From Bacillus sp. FJAT-27916 (lineage in GTDB: Bacteria; Bacillota; Bacilli; Bacillales; Pradoshiaceae), in contig NZ_LFZV01000001.1 in assembly GCF_001183965.1 (NCBI RefSeq), positions 1,123,515 to 1,187,514 on the forward strand: a stretch of DNA of 64,000 nucleotides, written 5' to 3'. This document shows, in pieces, positions 63,401 to 64,000 of this stretch. The notes below the pieces were generated by a model. It was not told the DNA's origin. It ran no database searches and was given only the letters and a program-made list of their open reading frames with translations. Every line of letters starts with the position of its first letter. Position 1 is the first letter of the stretch. Made by a program: the position numbers and the translations under genes.

Positions 63401-64000
63401 AAGCGTCCGCAGGAGCCTGTGAAATTCACGAAAGAGATGAAAAAGGATTACACCATCCTGATTCCTCAAATGTCGCCGATTCATTTCTCTTTATATGAAG
63501 CGGTCTTAAATAGTGAAGGCTATAAAGGAGGAGTACTTCCACTCGTTTCGCAGGAGGCTGTAGACGAAGGTCTTCGGTACGTGAATAATGATGCCTGTTA
63601 TCCGGCTATCCTGACGATTGGCCAATTGGTTCATGCCTTGAAGTCGGGCAAATATGACGTGAATAAGACGGCGCTCATTATGTCACAAACTGGCGGTGCC
63701 TGCCGGGCTACGAATTATATCGTCTTATTGAGAAGGGCATTGAAGGATGCCGGAATGGGGCAGGTTCCGGTCATTTCGATGAATACACTCGGTCTTGAGA
63801 AACACCCTGGCTTTGATATAAGCCCTTCCATGATTCGCAAGCTGATTGCCGCGACCGTTTATGGAGATGCGCTCATGCGGATGGTCTATCGCGTTCGTCC
63901 ATATGAGGCAGTTAAGGGGAGCGCAAATGAACTGATGGACAATTGGATTAAGACCTGCAGGGAGTCACTAAGGAAATTCCGCATGAAGGATTATAGGAAT
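60419..64000 (+). CDS. 2-Hydroxyacyl-CoA dehydratase activase-like protein, 3' end outside window
   Basis: 1194 codons without a stop, open at the right edge. Order: BadF/HgdC-type ATPase domain 1 (about 1-260; HIGLDIGSTTAKLMI, Cys in AACAGGTGSF), ATPase domain 2 (about 318-585; LGIDAGSTTTKIVL, ACSAGCGSF), a cysteine trio RCGRCGNNC (about 605-612), DUF2229 and an HgdB-like dehydratase-subunit region. The activases couple ATP hydrolysis to one-electron reduction of the radical dehydratase through a [4Fe-4S] cluster held by Cys from each monomer. Here two activase domains are fused in one chain with a dehydratase-like part. AAAGGGG lies 13 nt before the ATG. Substrate unknown. Confidence 0.88.
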   Translation, partial: MRVHIGLDIGSTTAKLMILDEDKQVLYKNYLRHFSNVKAAVVKMLQEGLRSYPSAEATIHISGSGGMSMAKRLDIPFVQEVIACTEAVEFHIPSTDVVIELGGEDAKVIYFQGGIEQRMNAACAGGTGSFIDQISSLMQTDAGGLNELAKGHEKIYPIASRCGVFAKTDVQPLLNEGVRKEDIAASVFQSVVNQTVSGLACGRPIRGSVAFLGGPLTYLSELRQRFIETLKLSDEDVLFPEDSQYFVALGAAMCSMQSPSYLLIDLVKKFNDYNPSIYESDIAALPRLFQDEQELEDFRERHGRNEVRRGDLASYCGGAYLGIDAGSTTTKIVLVGEELELLYTFYASNKGNPLQSVIDGLKDLYKIIPKDVSIISSAVTGYGEGLVKAALNIDFGEIETVAHYKAAAKFLPEVDFILDIGGQDMKCIKIKNGAIDHLMLNEACSAGCGSFLESFAHSLGVDIKDFAKEALLADSPVDLGSRCTVFMNSKVKQVQKEGVTFANLSAGLSYSVIKNAIQKVMKLRNTEELGENIIVQGGTFYNEAVLRAFENIIGKEVIRPDIAGMMGAYGCAIIAKEQSRLAGLRESGILHLSELDDFTYSVSHSRCGRCGNNCALTINRFKDKRFFITGNRCERGAGKPRKKTDLPNLYTYKYERIFQYEPLSEEEAFRGTVGIPRVLNMYENYPLWHTFFTKLGYRVMLSPKSSKKLFEAGMDSIPSESACYPAKLSHGHVKHLVDQGVDMIFYPSVVYEKKEAEEAANHYNCPIVTSYPEVIRVNVDSIREANIPYVQPFLTLDNERALINEMAKALPDVPKKEIKTAIRLGLAELDHAKSDIRLKGEETIAYLKETGKKGIILAGRPYHVDPEINHGLSELITTYDMAVLTEDSVAHLAEPETDLRVVNQWTYHSRLYRAARVAAKEESLELVQLTSFGCGLDAVTSDMVEEILEESGKMYTLIKIDEINNLGAARIRIRSLKAAIKERELAQVKPVQKIKRPQEPVKFTKEMKKDYTILIPQMSPIHFSLYEAVLNSEGYKGGVLPLVSQEAVDEGLRYVNNDACYPAILTIGQLVHALKSGKYDVNKTALIMSQTGGACRATNYIVLLRRALKDAGMGQVPVISMNTLGLEKHPGFDISPSMIRKLIAATVYGDALMRMVYRVRPYEAVKGSANELMDNWIKTCRESLRKFRMKDYRN

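Overview
The window looks like chromosomal DNA of a low-GC Gram-positive spore-former of the family Bacillaceae. The gene order from the cccA cytochrome to the glycine-cleavage operon (trmK-nif3, ispH, yqfQ, cshB, nfo, yqfT, zur, yqfW, yqfX, ispG, yqfZ, yqgBC, sodA, yqgE, pbpA, pst, rpmG, yqgN, gluP, yqgQ, glcK, yqgSTU, yqgX, comG, aroK, yqzE, yqhGH, gcvT-gcvPA-gcvPB) matches the yqf-yqg-yqh stretch of the Bacillus subtilis chromosome as I know it. I did not assign a species. No rRNA, tRNA, phage, plasmid or CRISPR features were seen.

Bases 1-3266 hold the only clear mobile DNA: two group II introns, one inside the other. The outer one is of the IIC kind. Its 5' part lies outside the window, its reverse transcriptase and domain V lie at the left, and its domain VI reappears at 3228-3266 on the far side of a complete second group II intron (about 1384-3224). 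This is a twintron layout.

3.5-20 kb: cytochrome c550; a minus-strand GDSL hydrolase plus ABC exporter operon; tRNA methyltransferase TrmK with a Nif3-family protein; both iron-sulfur enzymes of the MEP isoprenoid pathway (IspH, IspG); RNA helicase CshB; endonuclease IV; and a zinc-uptake operon, znuC-znuB-zur, with a candidate Zur box. 20-30 kb: Mn superoxide dismutase, an MFS protein, a class B penicillin-binding protein, then the phosphate operon pstS-pstC-pstA-pstB-phoU behind repeated PhoP-box hexamers. 30-45 kb: ribosomal protein L33, 5-formyl-THF cyclo-ligase, a DUF92 membrane protein, lactate dehydrogenase, rhomboid protease GluP, glucokinase, an LTA-synthase-like enzyme, a peptidoglycan peptidase and several small membrane proteins. 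45-51 kb: a SufR-like regulator divergent from the seven-gene comG competence pseudopilus operon, then aroK and yqzE. 51-58 kb: a SNF2-type helicase operon divergent from a tandem glycine riboswitch that controls the glycine decarboxylase genes. 58-64 kb: a membrane-tethered excisionase-like protein, a LysE-type exporter, a metallo-beta-lactamase-fold protein and the first 1194 codons of a very large 2-hydroxyacyl-CoA dehydratase activase-like protein that runs off the right edge.

The most unusual points are the nested introns, a comGE gene whose only sensible start is an ATT codon, an excisionase-like DNA-binding fold behind a membrane anchor, a Shine-Dalgarno sequence built into the ldh terminator, and the giant activase in what otherwise looks like an ordinary Bacillus backbone.
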